DNA of 64,000 nucleotides, taken from positions 248,001-312,000 of the forward strand of contig NZ_FOBB01000006.1 in NCBI RefSeq assembly GCF_900109685.1, read 5' to 3'. Made by a program: the position numbers and the translations under genes. Position 1 is the stretch's first letter; each line of letters begins with the position of its first letter. Below are positions 8,906 through 16,681 of this stretch, in pieces. This DNA comes from Chitinophaga rupis (GTDB lineage Bacteria; Bacteroidota; Bacteroidia; Chitinophagales; Chitinophagaceae). The notes under the pieces were generated by a model. The model ran no database searches, had not been told where the DNA came from, and was given only the letters and a program-made list of their open reading frames with translations.

Positions 8906-10213
8906 TTAATTATCCTTCAGTTGCACCTGCTCCATTTTGGGTGCAAAAAAGTGCATGATCACCCAGGCCAGCAGGTAAGCAAATCCGCAGATGATGAACA
9001 GGATGTTATACCCAACATTCACATCGCCCAGCGCCTTGTAATGGTCCAGCATGGAGCCTACCAGCAAGGGAAACAGCATACCGCCAATAGAGCCCGCCAT
9101 ACCGCCGATACCTACCACGGAGCTTACTGCGTATTTAGGGAACATATCAGATACCGTGGTGAAAATATTTGCAGACCAGGCCTGATGTGCAGCTGCAGCT
9201 AAACCTACCAGGGATACGGCTACCCACATGCTGCTGGTGTATTTGGTAAGCATAATGGGTACTACAAGGACTGCAAAAAGGAACATAGATGTTTTACGTG
9301 CCTTAAATACCGGCCAGCCTTTCTTAATAAGAAAAGAGGATAGCCAGCCGCCGCCAATGCTGCCAATACTTACCATGGTATAAATGATAATGATGGGCAA
9401 GCCATAGCTGGCTTTCATATCTACATTAAACGCAGAGGAAATATAGGAAGGCAGCCAGAAAAGGAAGAACCACCATACCGGATCAGTCAGCAGCTTACCA
9501 AATACAAAGGCCCAGGTCTGACGGATGGTGAACAGCTTTAACCAGCTGATCTTGCGGGTTTCGGCATCCGGGCCGGGTTGATGTTCTTCATTATCGCTGT
9601 GAATATATGCGTATTCTTCTTTCGTTACCCGTTTGCTTTTGGCAGGTGTATCATATAAAATAAACCAGAAGATCAGCCATACAAAACCAATGGCGCCGGT
9701 CCAGATAAAAGCGCTTTGCCAGCCCTGTACCTTCGCGATCCAGTACACCAGCGCCGGTGCAATCACCGGTCCCAGGTTGGCGCCGGCATTAAAAATACCG
9801 GTGGCTAATGCCCGCTCTTTCTTGGGAAACCATTCTGCAGTGGCTTTAATGGCGGAAGGAAAGTTACCTGATTCACCCAGGCCCAATGCCACACGTGCTA
9901 TTCCAAAACCTAAAGTGGATTTTGCCAGCGCATGCGCCATCGCAGCCACGCTCCACACGATCAGGGAAATGGTATAACCTAACTTGGAACCAATTTTATC
10001 AACCAGCCCCCCAAAGAGCAGCAGGCCCAGTGCGTAGGCGGCGGAAAAAGCGATCACTATATAGCTGTAATCAGATTCTGTCCAGTGGAACTGTATTTCC
10101 AGGTCTCCTTTTAACAAACCTATTACCTGCCGGTCAATGTAGTTAATGGTAGTAGCAAAGAAAAGCAGCGTGCAAATAACCCAGCGATAGTTTCCGGTTT
10201 TTGTGGAATTCAT
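8906..10213 (-). CDS. exuT: MFS hexuronate transporter (ExuT-like)
   Basis: About 435 residues from the start at 10213 (MNSTKTGNYRWV); an upstream in-frame ATG at 10255 is less likely. Features are those of the anion:cation symporter group of the major facilitator superfamily: NYIDRQVIGLLKGDLE after the first membrane helix, GGLVDKIGSKLGYTISL in loop 2-3, ALGLGESGNFPSAIKATAEWFPKKERALATGIFNAGANLGP around helices 4-5, and twelve hydrophobic stretches. It directly follows kdgA on the same strand, so uptake of galacturonate/glucuronate is the natural inference. A perfect LacI-type palindrome (10282-10295) and a looser dyad (10238-10250) lie just upstream. Confidence 0.9.
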   Translation of the reverse strand: MNSTKTGNYRWVICTLLFFATTINYIDRQVIGLLKGDLEIQFHWTESDYSYIVIAFSAAYALGLLLFGGLVDKIGSKLGYTISLIVWSVAAMAHALAKSTLGFGIARVALGLGESGNFPSAIKATAEWFPKKERALATGIFNAGANLGPVIAPALVYWIAKVQGWQSAFIWTGAIGFVWLIFWFILYDTPAKSKRVTKEEYAYIHSDNEEHQPGPDAETRKISWLKLFTIRQTWAFVFGKLLTDPVWWFFLFWLPSYISSAFNVDMKASYGLPIIIIYTMVSIGSIGGGWLSSFLIKKGWPVFKARKTSMFLFAVLVVPIMLTKYTSSMWVAVSLVGLAAAAHQAWSANIFTTVSDMFPKYAVSSVVGIGGMAGSIGGMLFPLLVGSMLDHYKALGDVNVGYNILFIICGFAYLLAWVIMHFFAPKMEQVQLKDN

Positions 10214-10237
10214 TCTAATAAATTTGGAATTTATGAG

Positions 10238-10250
10238 CAAACGGTGTTTG
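10238..10250. promoter_or_regulatory. CAAAC-N3-GTTTG dyad upstream of exuT
   Basis: CAAAC (10238-10242) and GTTTG (10246-10250) form an inverted repeat 25 bp upstream of the chosen exuT start. It resembles the half-sites of the nearby TGCAAACGTTTGCA palindrome with wider spacing. Possibly a secondary operator; weak evidence. Confidence 0.35.
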
Positions 10251-10260
10251 ACCACTCAAT

Positions 10261-10923
10261 TTAGTGTAATGCTTTCACAAATGCAAACGTTTGCACCACT
10301 TTGGCTTTCAGCGCGCTCCAGTCCTGGCTTTCAATCACCTGTTTTGACAATAAGTTAGAGCCCATGCCCACACAAACCACCCCGGCCTCAAACCAGGAGG
10401 CAATACTTTCCTTAGTAGGCTCTACCCCGCCGGTAGGCATAAATTTGGTATTGGGGAACAGCGGTTTAATGGATTTTACAAAACCAGGGCCCAGGATATT
10501 ACCGGGGAACAGCTTTACCAGCGGGGAATCCAGCTTTTCTGCCACTGCAATTTCAGAGGGTGTCATACAACCGGGGATCCAGAGGATGTTCTCTTTTTTG
10601 CAGTACTGCCCAATTTCAGCATCGGTGATAGGGCTTACAATAAAATCAGCGCCCTGCCCTACAAAGGTTGCTGCATCTGCCGCATTTTTAATCGTACCAA
10701 TTCCCAGATACATATCGGGCATGCTTACCAGCTTCTTGTCGCGCATGGCAGCAAAATTACGGCGGGCATGCTCTCCCCTGTTGGTGAACTCAAACACGCG
10801 GATGCCACCTTCATAGCAAGCCTGCATTACTTCTATACAAACCGCTTCATCGTCATGGTAAAATACCGGTATTATCCCGCTGCGCTCAAAGGCTGCTATA
10901 ATAGTGGATGGTTGAGGTGCCAT
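10261..10923 (-). CDS. kdgA: KDPG/KHG aldolase
   Basis: A 220-residue class I aldolase of the Eda family: GGIRVFEFTNRGEHA at the first catalytic strand (Glu), YLGIGTIKNAADA, DFIVSPITDAEI, WIPGCMTPSEI, and SPLVKLFPGN, in which the Lys forms the Schiff base. It is followed by the phosphate-binding PTGGVEPT. It cleaves 2-keto-3-deoxy-6-phosphogluconate to pyruvate and glyceraldehyde-3-phosphate, the last step of the pathway in this window. It begins 1 bp after kdgK. Its 3' end carries an intact LacI-type palindrome within the codons for the C-terminal residues. Confidence 0.95.
   Translation of the reverse strand: MAPQPSTIIAAFERSGIIPVFYHDDEAVCIEVMQACYEGGIRVFEFTNRGEHARRNFAAMRDKKLVSMPDMYLGIGTIKNAADAATFVGQGADFIVSPITDAEIGQYCKKENILWIPGCMTPSEIAVAEKLDSPLVKLFPGNILGPGFVKSIKPLFPNTKFMPTGGVEPTKESIASWFEAGVVCVGMGSNLLSKQVIESQDWSALKAKVVQTFAFVKALH
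10282..10295. promoter_or_regulatory. Second 14-bp palindrome TGCAAACGTTTGCA
   Basis: Identical over all 14 bases to the site at 5641-5654. It lies inside the last codons of kdgA and 69 bp upstream of exuT. It could allow repressor binding or looping near the transporter, or be a coding coincidence; exact identity of both copies argues for function. Confidence 0.55.
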
Positions 10924-10924
10924 A

Positions 10925-11920
10925 TTAAATGAGTTTTAAAATATCTTCTTTACTGGTTTGGTTAAAGTCGCCTTTTATGAACAATTTGGACCAGGCAGCA
11001 CCGGCAGCAAAGGAAATGAGCTTTTGTGCATCGAAGCCCTGCAGCAGCCCGTGTATAAGGCCTGCCATAAAACTATCGCCGCTGCCTACGCGGTCTACCA
11101 CCTCATTGGTTTCAACCTGTTTGGAAACAGTTTGCTGCCCGTTGTGGTAGTAGGTAGCATAATACAGGTTATGGGTAGGCCCGCTGGAGAAACGGAAGGT
11201 GAAGGCCACGTGTTTACAGCGTGGGTACTTTTCCGTTATTTCCTGCGCTACTTTAATAGCCTGTTCCAGGTACACTTCTTTTTTGTCCTGCTCTAAAGCC
11301 ACGGTATCCAGGGCAGTATCCAGCATGTTATGCGCTGCCCATATGTTGCCCATTATTACATCACAATACTGCACCAGCTCCGGCATTACCTGGAATGGTT
11401 TGGCGTATTGCCATAATTTATTGCGGTAATTCAGATCAGTAGAAATGGTGAGGCCCTTGCGGCTGGCAGCTTCCAGGGCTTCTTTACAAACTTTGGCAGC
11501 CTGCTCGCTGAGCGCAGGTGTAATAGCGCTCCAGTGAAACCAGGTAGCATCTTCCAGCAATTCATCCCAGTTTACGGTGCCGGGTTCCAGCTGGCTGAAG
11601 GCGGAGTATTTGCGGTCGTACACCACCTCTGCATGTTTCAGGTCGCTGCCCTGTGCCAGGAAGTAGGCGCCTATACGGTCGCCGCCCCACAGCATACGGT
11701 CGGTAGTAATGCCTGCCTTTTCCAGCTGCTGCATTACCTGCTTTGAGAGGCCGTTTTCGGGGGCTTTGCTAATGTAGGCCACTGGTGTGCCCCAGCGTGC
11801 CAGGGAGGCAGCCATATTAGCCTCTGCCCCGCCTATGTATAATGCTGAACTATGTTGTTCCCAGTCAGGGGAAAAGCGGAATAACAACTCTCCGTACGAT
11901 ATAACTTTTACCGGTTTCAT
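10925..11920 (-). CDS. kdgK: 2-dehydro-3-deoxygluconokinase (PfkB family)
   Basis: A 331-residue PfkB-type sugar kinase. It contains GELLFRFSPD at the N-terminus, the glycine pair region IGGAEANMAASLARWG, and the C-terminal signature VDRVGSGDSFMAGLIHGLL with the catalytic Asp of GSGD. In this context it phosphorylates KDG to KDPG for KdgA. Its start codon overlaps the uxaC stop by one base, and kdgA follows after one base, so the three are translationally coupled in one operon. Confidence 0.93.
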   Translation of the reverse strand: MKPVKVISYGELLFRFSPDWEQHSSALYIGGAEANMAASLARWGTPVAYISKAPENGLSKQVMQQLEKAGITTDRMLWGGDRIGAYFLAQGSDLKHAEVVYDRKYSAFSQLEPGTVNWDELLEDATWFHWSAITPALSEQAAKVCKEALEAASRKGLTISTDLNYRNKLWQYAKPFQVMPELVQYCDVIMGNIWAAHNMLDTALDTVALEQDKKEVYLEQAIKVAQEITEKYPRCKHVAFTFRFSSGPTHNLYYATYYHNGQQTVSKQVETNEVVDRVGSGDSFMAGLIHGLLQGFDAQKLISFAAGAAWSKLFIKGDFNQTSKEDILKLI

Positions 11921-13314
11921 TAAAAATTAAAGTAGGCTTTTGCATTATTGTAACAAATATCCTGCACCATTTTACCCAGCCAGGGAATATCAGACGGCAG
12001 CTCGCCGTTCTCTACATCATTTCCTATAAGGTTACACAAAATACGTCTAAAATATTCATGGCGGGAATAGGAAAGAAAACTTCTGGAATCTGTCAGCATC
12101 CCAACAAAGCGGCTAAGCAATCCCATGTTGCTCAATACATTCATTTGTTTTTCCATACCGTCTTTCTGATCCAGGAACCACCAGCCGCTGCCGAACTGCA
12201 TTTTACCGGCCACTGTGCCATCCTGGAAATTGCCGACCATGGTGGCAAACACTTCGTTATGAGACGGGTTCAGGTTATAGACGATGGTTTTAGCCAGCTT
12301 GCTTTTTTTATCCAGCCCATCAAAAAAGGCCGACATACTTTCCGCTACCTGCCAGTCGCCAATGGAATCCACACCTGCATCTGCGCCGATCTGCTGCAAC
12401 AAACGGCTGTTATTATTACGGATGGCCCCTACGTGAAATTGCTGTACCCAGCCTTTTTCATGGTTCCACTCACAAATAAAATGCAGGGTGGCGGCTTTGA
12501 ACTGCGCCGCTTCTTCGGTGCTCACGGCCTTGCCTGCACGTAGTTTGGCAAAAATGTTTTCCAGGCCGGCGGTGGTATACGCTGCTGCGTAAAAGGTGCT
12601 GATACCATGGTCAGACAAGCGCCCGCCCGCGGCGTGAAAATAATCGTGACGGCTGCGCAGCGCATCCAGCAAGGCCTGGTAGCTGTTAATGTCTTTACTG
12701 GCAGCAGCGGCCAGCTTATCCATATAAGCATTAAATGCAGCAGCATCTTCTACTGCCATTGCCTTATCAGGCCGGAAGGTGGGTAATACTTTTACCCCTA
12801 AATTCTTTTGCTTGATTGCTTTATGATGTTCCAGGCTATCGCAGGGATCATCGGTGGTGCACAGTGCATTTACCTTAAAATGCTGCAGCAGGGCCTGGGT
12901 GGTCCATTGCGGCAGCTGTGCGTTACAATGATCGTAAATTTCCTTTGCCGTATCTGCATTCAGCTGTTTGGTTACGCCAAAGGGATTTAACAGCTCCATA
13001 TGCGTCCAGTGGTATAAGGGATTGCGCATGGTATAAGGTACGGTGGCCGCCCAGTGTTTGAACTTTGTAAAATGATCTGCGCTGCCGGTAATAAATTCTT
13101 CCGCCACACCGTTGGCGCGCATGGCCCGCCATTTATAGTGATCTCCCTGCAGCCACATAGCGCTCAGGTGCTCAAACTGCCGGTTGGCGGCAATTTCATC
13201 CGGCGGCAGATGGTTATGATAGTCAATAATGGGCATGCTGCTGGCATACTCATGAAATAAACGTTGAGCCGTTGCTGTTTGTAACAAAAAATCTGCTGAT
13301 AAGAATTGCTTCAT
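11920..13314 (-). CDS. uxaC: Glucuronate/galacturonate isomerase
   Basis: A 464-residue amidohydrolase-fold uronate isomerase, matching the roughly 470 of the family. Metal-binding motif near the start: IDYHNHLPPDEIAANRQF. Other family motifs are LCTTDDPCDSLEHH, VLPTFRPDKA, FHVGAIRNNN and LTDSRSFLSYSRHEYFRRILCNLIG. It converts D-glucuronate to fructuronate and D-galacturonate to tagaturonate. It overlaps kdgK by one base downstream. It is separated from uxaB by a 215-bp repeat-rich gap. Confidence 0.96.
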   Translation of the reverse strand: MKQFLSADFLLQTATAQRLFHEYASSMPIIDYHNHLPPDEIAANRQFEHLSAMWLQGDHYKWRAMRANGVAEEFITGSADHFTKFKHWAATVPYTMRNPLYHWTHMELLNPFGVTKQLNADTAKEIYDHCNAQLPQWTTQALLQHFKVNALCTTDDPCDSLEHHKAIKQKNLGVKVLPTFRPDKAMAVEDAAAFNAYMDKLAAAASKDINSYQALLDALRSRHDYFHAAGGRLSDHGISTFYAAAYTTAGLENIFAKLRAGKAVSTEEAAQFKAATLHFICEWNHEKGWVQQFHVGAIRNNNSRLLQQIGADAGVDSIGDWQVAESMSAFFDGLDKKSKLAKTIVYNLNPSHNEVFATMVGNFQDGTVAGKMQFGSGWWFLDQKDGMEKQMNVLSNMGLLSRFVGMLTDSRSFLSYSRHEYFRRILCNLIGNDVENGELPSDIPWLGKMVQDICYNNAKAYFNF

Positions 13315-13529
13315 ACGCGAAATTTAATTACGAATTGTTCAATTACGAATTACGAATTAATGCAGCGGAGATTATATATCCACCCGCATCATTCACTTTC
13401 ATAATTGTTCAAATTCATAAAATTTATTTAATGCCATTCCCGAAGTGTGTCCCCATTCGTATTATTCATATCACAATTACTTTCAGCGGCATTCATGAAT
13501 GCCCGCATTTCGTAATTAAAAATTCATAA
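13315..13529. repeat. AATTACGAATT-word repeat region between uxaB and uxaC
   Basis: A gene-free AT-rich region. Its left end (13323-13358) repeats the word AATTACGAATT. TTTAATTACGAA (13323-13334) is the exact reverse complement of TTCGTAATTAAA (13509-13520), making 12-bp inverted ends about 200 bp apart. The same words bound the element at 56986-57152. Confidence 0.55.
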
Positions 13530-15041
13530 TTACTTCACCGCCTTACGCAGGCCATCCGCATACGCCAGCGTGCCTTCCTGCATCATGCCCAGCAGGTGCG
13601 CGCTTACGGTTTCCGCAAAGCCTGGCAGCTGGTTAAGGTCAGCTTCCCACAGGCGGGTATCGGATATTATTTGTTGTACAAGCTGGGTAACTGCTGCGCT
13701 GTCAGCGGTTTTCACCTCTTTCCAGTAAGCGGCAAAAACAGCAGCGTTATCATCTGTGATCACATATTGTTCTGTGCCGCGGGCGCCAAAGAACTTACCG
13801 CCTTCTTCCTTCACGGGGCGCAGGAACAGCAGCATGGCGGCAAAACCCAGGCACATGGCCGGCGGCAATGTATGCTTGCGCTCATAATAACGCAGCAGCG
13901 TGCGCACATTACGGGCATTCATTTTGGAGCTTTCCTGGAATGTTATGCTAATGAGCTTATGCGCAATATTGGGATTGGCAAACCGGTCAAGCACATCCTG
14001 TGCAAAGTTATCGGCATGCGGACAAATATCCTGTATGGTAGGCAGTATTTCCTCCATCACTACGGTACGGAAAAAGCTGTGCATATAGGAATGCTCCATA
14101 CACTCGTACACCGTGTTCAATCCCCCCAGGAATGCCAGCGGTACGGAAATGGTATGGCTGCCATTCAAGATACGTAATTTCTGCTCCCGGTAGGGCGTAA
14201 TGCTGGGCGCTATTAGCATGCGCGCATCTGCTTCATGAAAAGAAAGCCGTTGTTTAATATGCGCATCACCTTCTATAGCCCATAGCAGGAAAGGTTCTGC
14301 ATCAATCCACAAACTATCTGTATAACCGGCTTTCTCCTGCAGTGTTTCCAGGTCTTTGGGTTTACCGGGCACAATACGGTCAACCAGTGAATTACAGAAA
14401 TTGTTATTGTTTTTTATCCATTCTATAAATGCTGCCGGCAGCTGGTTAAAGGCTGCCAGCTGTAATACGATCTCCTGTAATAAACGCCCGTTATCCACTA
14501 CCAGCTCTGTAGGCACGATCACAAAACCCTTGTCTGCGCTGCCCTGAAAATACTGGAAACGCTCCCACAGCACCGCCAGCAATTTACCGGGAAAAGAGGC
14601 CGGCACACCGTTGGAAATATTCTCTTCCACATACTGGATCCCTACTTCGGTAGTATTGGAAATAATCACCCGCAATTCAGGCTGGTGTACGGTTTCCAAT
14701 ACCTGTGCCCAATCTGCATTCGATTGCAAAACACGGCTAATAGAAGCGTTCACCAGGGTGCGGTTAATTTTCTCGCCCTGGGCTACGCCTTTGATATGTG
14801 TAGTGTACAAATTATCCTGGGAAGAAAATTCTGTGGTAGGGCCATCCGTAGATTTCACCACCACTACCCTGCCTTTGAAAATGCCTTGTTTGTTTGCTTT
14901 GTCTATTAAGTAATCCACCAATCCTCTTAGCAACACACCGGTACCAAACTGCAGTACTTTTTCGGGGTAGTTAAGGTACTCCTTTGAGATATGGAGATCA
15001 GGCCGGCTTAACACATATTCGCTGTTTAATATAGGCAACAT
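13530..15041 (-). CDS. uxaB: Tagaturonate (altronate) oxidoreductase
   Basis: A 503-residue member of the mannitol dehydrogenase family: nucleotide-binding region VLQFGTGVLLRGLVDYLIDKAN near residue 30, VIISNTTEVGI, NFCNSLVDRIVPG, and KLRILNGSHTISVPLAFLGGL with the conserved Lys/Asn/His of the active site. Length and motifs fit UxaB rather than UxuB. It uses NAD(H) to reduce tagaturonate, made by UxaC from galacturonate, to altronate for UxaA. It is the first gene of the minus-strand uxaB-uxaC-kdgK-kdgA-exuT series. Confidence 0.93.
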   Translation of the reverse strand: MLPILNSEYVLSRPDLHISKEYLNYPEKVLQFGTGVLLRGLVDYLIDKANKQGIFKGRVVVVKSTDGPTTEFSSQDNLYTTHIKGVAQGEKINRTLVNASISRVLQSNADWAQVLETVHQPELRVIISNTTEVGIQYVEENISNGVPASFPGKLLAVLWERFQYFQGSADKGFVIVPTELVVDNGRLLQEIVLQLAAFNQLPAAFIEWIKNNNNFCNSLVDRIVPGKPKDLETLQEKAGYTDSLWIDAEPFLLWAIEGDAHIKQRLSFHEADARMLIAPSITPYREQKLRILNGSHTISVPLAFLGGLNTVYECMEHSYMHSFFRTVVMEEILPTIQDICPHADNFAQDVLDRFANPNIAHKLISITFQESSKMNARNVRTLLRYYERKHTLPPAMCLGFAAMLLFLRPVKEEGGKFFGARGTEQYVITDDNAAVFAAYWKEVKTADSAAVTQLVQQIISDTRLWEADLNQLPGFAETVSAHLLGMMQEGTLAYADGLRKAVK

Positions 15042-15226
15042 GGAACTAATTTATAATATTTAATACTTTACCCGCTAAATATAGGCTTCCATTTTAAGAT
15101 TTTATAATAAAAAATGATGAAATCCTGATGGCTGAATGCTCTCTATGGCGCTATCACTACTATCAATAACCTGTTGCCCGCCGATGGCAGGATTTTCTTT
15201 AACTTTGCAGCCTTACACGAACTACT

Positions 15227-16321
15227 ATGAGCAGAAACGGCAAAGTGCTGGTGGCCATGAGTGGCGGTATCGATAGTACGGTTACCGCGCTGATGCTGCA
15301 CGAGCAAGGATATGAAGTGATCGGCATTACGATGAAGACCTGGGATTACGCATCTTCCGGCGCCAGTAAAAAGGAGACCGGCTGCTGCAACCTGGATTCT
15401 TTTAACGATGCCCGCGCAGCCGCCGTACACCATGGTTTCCCGCATTTTGTGCTGGATATCCGGGACGAGTTCGGGGATTTTGTGATCAACAATTTTGTAG
15501 ATGAATACCTGGCAGGCCGCACCCCTAATCCATGCGTGCTTTGCAATACCCATATTAAATGGCGGGCGCTCCTGAAAAGAGCCGATGCTATGGACTGCGC
15601 ATTTATAGCCACCGGCCATTACGGGCAAATACGGCAGCATAACGACCGTTATGTGCTTAGCAAAGGCATTGATGACCTGAAGGACCAGAGCTATGTGCTA
15701 TGGGGCCTGCAGCAGGATGTGCTGGCCCGTACCCTGCTGCCATTGGGTAAATACCGTAAAACAGAAATCCGCCAGATGGCATTTGACTTTGGCTATCCTG
15801 AGCTGGCCAAAAAGGCAGAGAGCTACGAGATCTGCTTTGTACCGGATAATGACTACCGCGGTTTCCTGAAACGCCGGGTAGATGGGCTGGAAGAACAGGT
15901 GAATGGGGGCAATTTTGTGCTGAAGGACGGCACCATTGTAGGCCAGCATAAGGGTTATCCCTTTTACACCATTGGCCAGCGTAAAGGGCTTGATATTGCC
16001 CTGGGCCGCCCGATATACGTAACCAGCATTATCCCGGAAACCAATACCGTGGTGCTGGGTGAGGAAGAAGACCTGCAACGGAGTGAAATGCGGGTAGCCG
16101 GTATTAACATGGTTAAATACGACCATATCCCCGAAGGGATGGAAGCCACTACCAAGATCCGTTATAAGGATAAAGGCGCCCTGAGCAACCTGTATCACAC
16201 AGATAACGGGCAGATCGGCGTTCGCTTTTACGAACAGGTGAAAGGTATTGCACCCGGGCAGTCCGCCGTGTTCTATGAAGGGGATGATGTAATAGGCGGC
16301 GGCATCATTCAGCGCTTATAA
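15227..16321 (+). CDS. mnmA: tRNA-specific 2-thiouridylase
   Basis: A 364-residue PP-loop enzyme: AMSGGIDSTVTALMLHEQGYEV binds ATP, NPCVLCNTHIKW carries the first catalytic Cys, SYEICFVPDNDYRGFL the second, and GQRKGL lies in the C-terminal barrel. It thiolates U34 of the Lys, Glu and Gln tRNAs using sulphur relayed from a cysteine desulphurase. It is transcribed alone, divergent from uxaB, and followed by a terminator hairpin. A TAACTTTG motif 20 bp before the start may be its promoter -7 element, but no well-spaced TTG was seen. Confidence 0.97.
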   Translation: MSRNGKVLVAMSGGIDSTVTALMLHEQGYEVIGITMKTWDYASSGASKKETGCCNLDSFNDARAAAVHHGFPHFVLDIRDEFGDFVINNFVDEYLAGRTPNPCVLCNTHIKWRALLKRADAMDCAFIATGHYGQIRQHNDRYVLSKGIDDLKDQSYVLWGLQQDVLARTLLPLGKYRKTEIRQMAFDFGYPELAKKAESYEICFVPDNDYRGFLKRRVDGLEEQVNGGNFVLKDGTIVGQHKGYPFYTIGQRKGLDIALGRPIYVTSIIPETNTVVLGEEEDLQRSEMRVAGINMVKYDHIPEGMEATTKIRYKDKGALSNLYHTDNGQIGVRFYEQVKGIAPGQSAVFYEGDDVIGGGIIQRL

Positions 16322-16419
16322 TCATAGCTGATCCAACAAGAATATAAAATTTTAAACCGGCGAAGGAGGTTCATAGAGACCATTTAAAAGACTTTATGAA
16401 CGAGATAAATCCTGAATAT

Positions 16420-16463
16420 AAAGGGGAATGCAGCAGATAACATCTTCACTGTATTCCCCTTTT
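16420..16463 (+). terminator. Terminator downstream of mnmA
   Basis: AAAGGGGAATGCAG (16420-16433) pairs with CTGTATTCCCCTTT from 16449, one G-T wobble, followed by TTTTA. A strong hairpin about 100 bp after the mnmA stop. Confidence 0.75.
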
Positions 16464-16616
16464 ACATTTGAAATTTTACATTTTTTCAGTCCCTTTGTGT
16501 TTTCAGGGTAGCCATTCCATCCAATACTTATCCGGTTTCATCTCTTTTTCTTGCCTTTTTTAGCTTTTTAGCTAGATAAGATGGTACTATGGGCGCACTC
16601 GTGCGACTATTTACCG

Positions 16617-16636
16617 TCCCGCAGTGCACTGCGGGA
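16617..16636. repeat. 20-bp perfect palindrome
   Basis: TCCCGCAGTGCACTGCGGGA is its own reverse complement. A second hairpin (CGCAC-TC-GTGCG, 16594-16605) lies 11 bp upstream. Both are GC-rich in an AT-rich spacer, 46 bp before the GH5/GH18 gene. Function unknown: protein-binding site, REP-like unit or mRNA leader structure. Confidence 0.6.
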
Positions 16637-16681
16637 GCATGAACCTTTATTGATTATAAACCAAAAAACAAAGAACCGTCT

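Larger units (their letters stand above)
16322..16681. other. 360-bp gene-free region with several hairpins
   Basis: Contains a short dyad GTTCATA/TATGAAC (16369-16401), the mnmA terminator (16420-16463), then a stretch with a CGCAC/GTGCG hairpin (16594-16605) and a 20-bp perfect palindrome (16617-16636). No open reading frame with recognisable content was seen. Confidence 0.7.

Noticed and set aside
13596..14177. 193-codon open frame opposite uxaB
   Set aside because: Antisense shadow of a full-length uxaB with no domain content.
15200..15207. TAACTTTG before mnmA
   Set aside because: The nearest TTG is 23 nt upstream, beyond the usual spacing; mentioned with the gene but not listed as a promoter.
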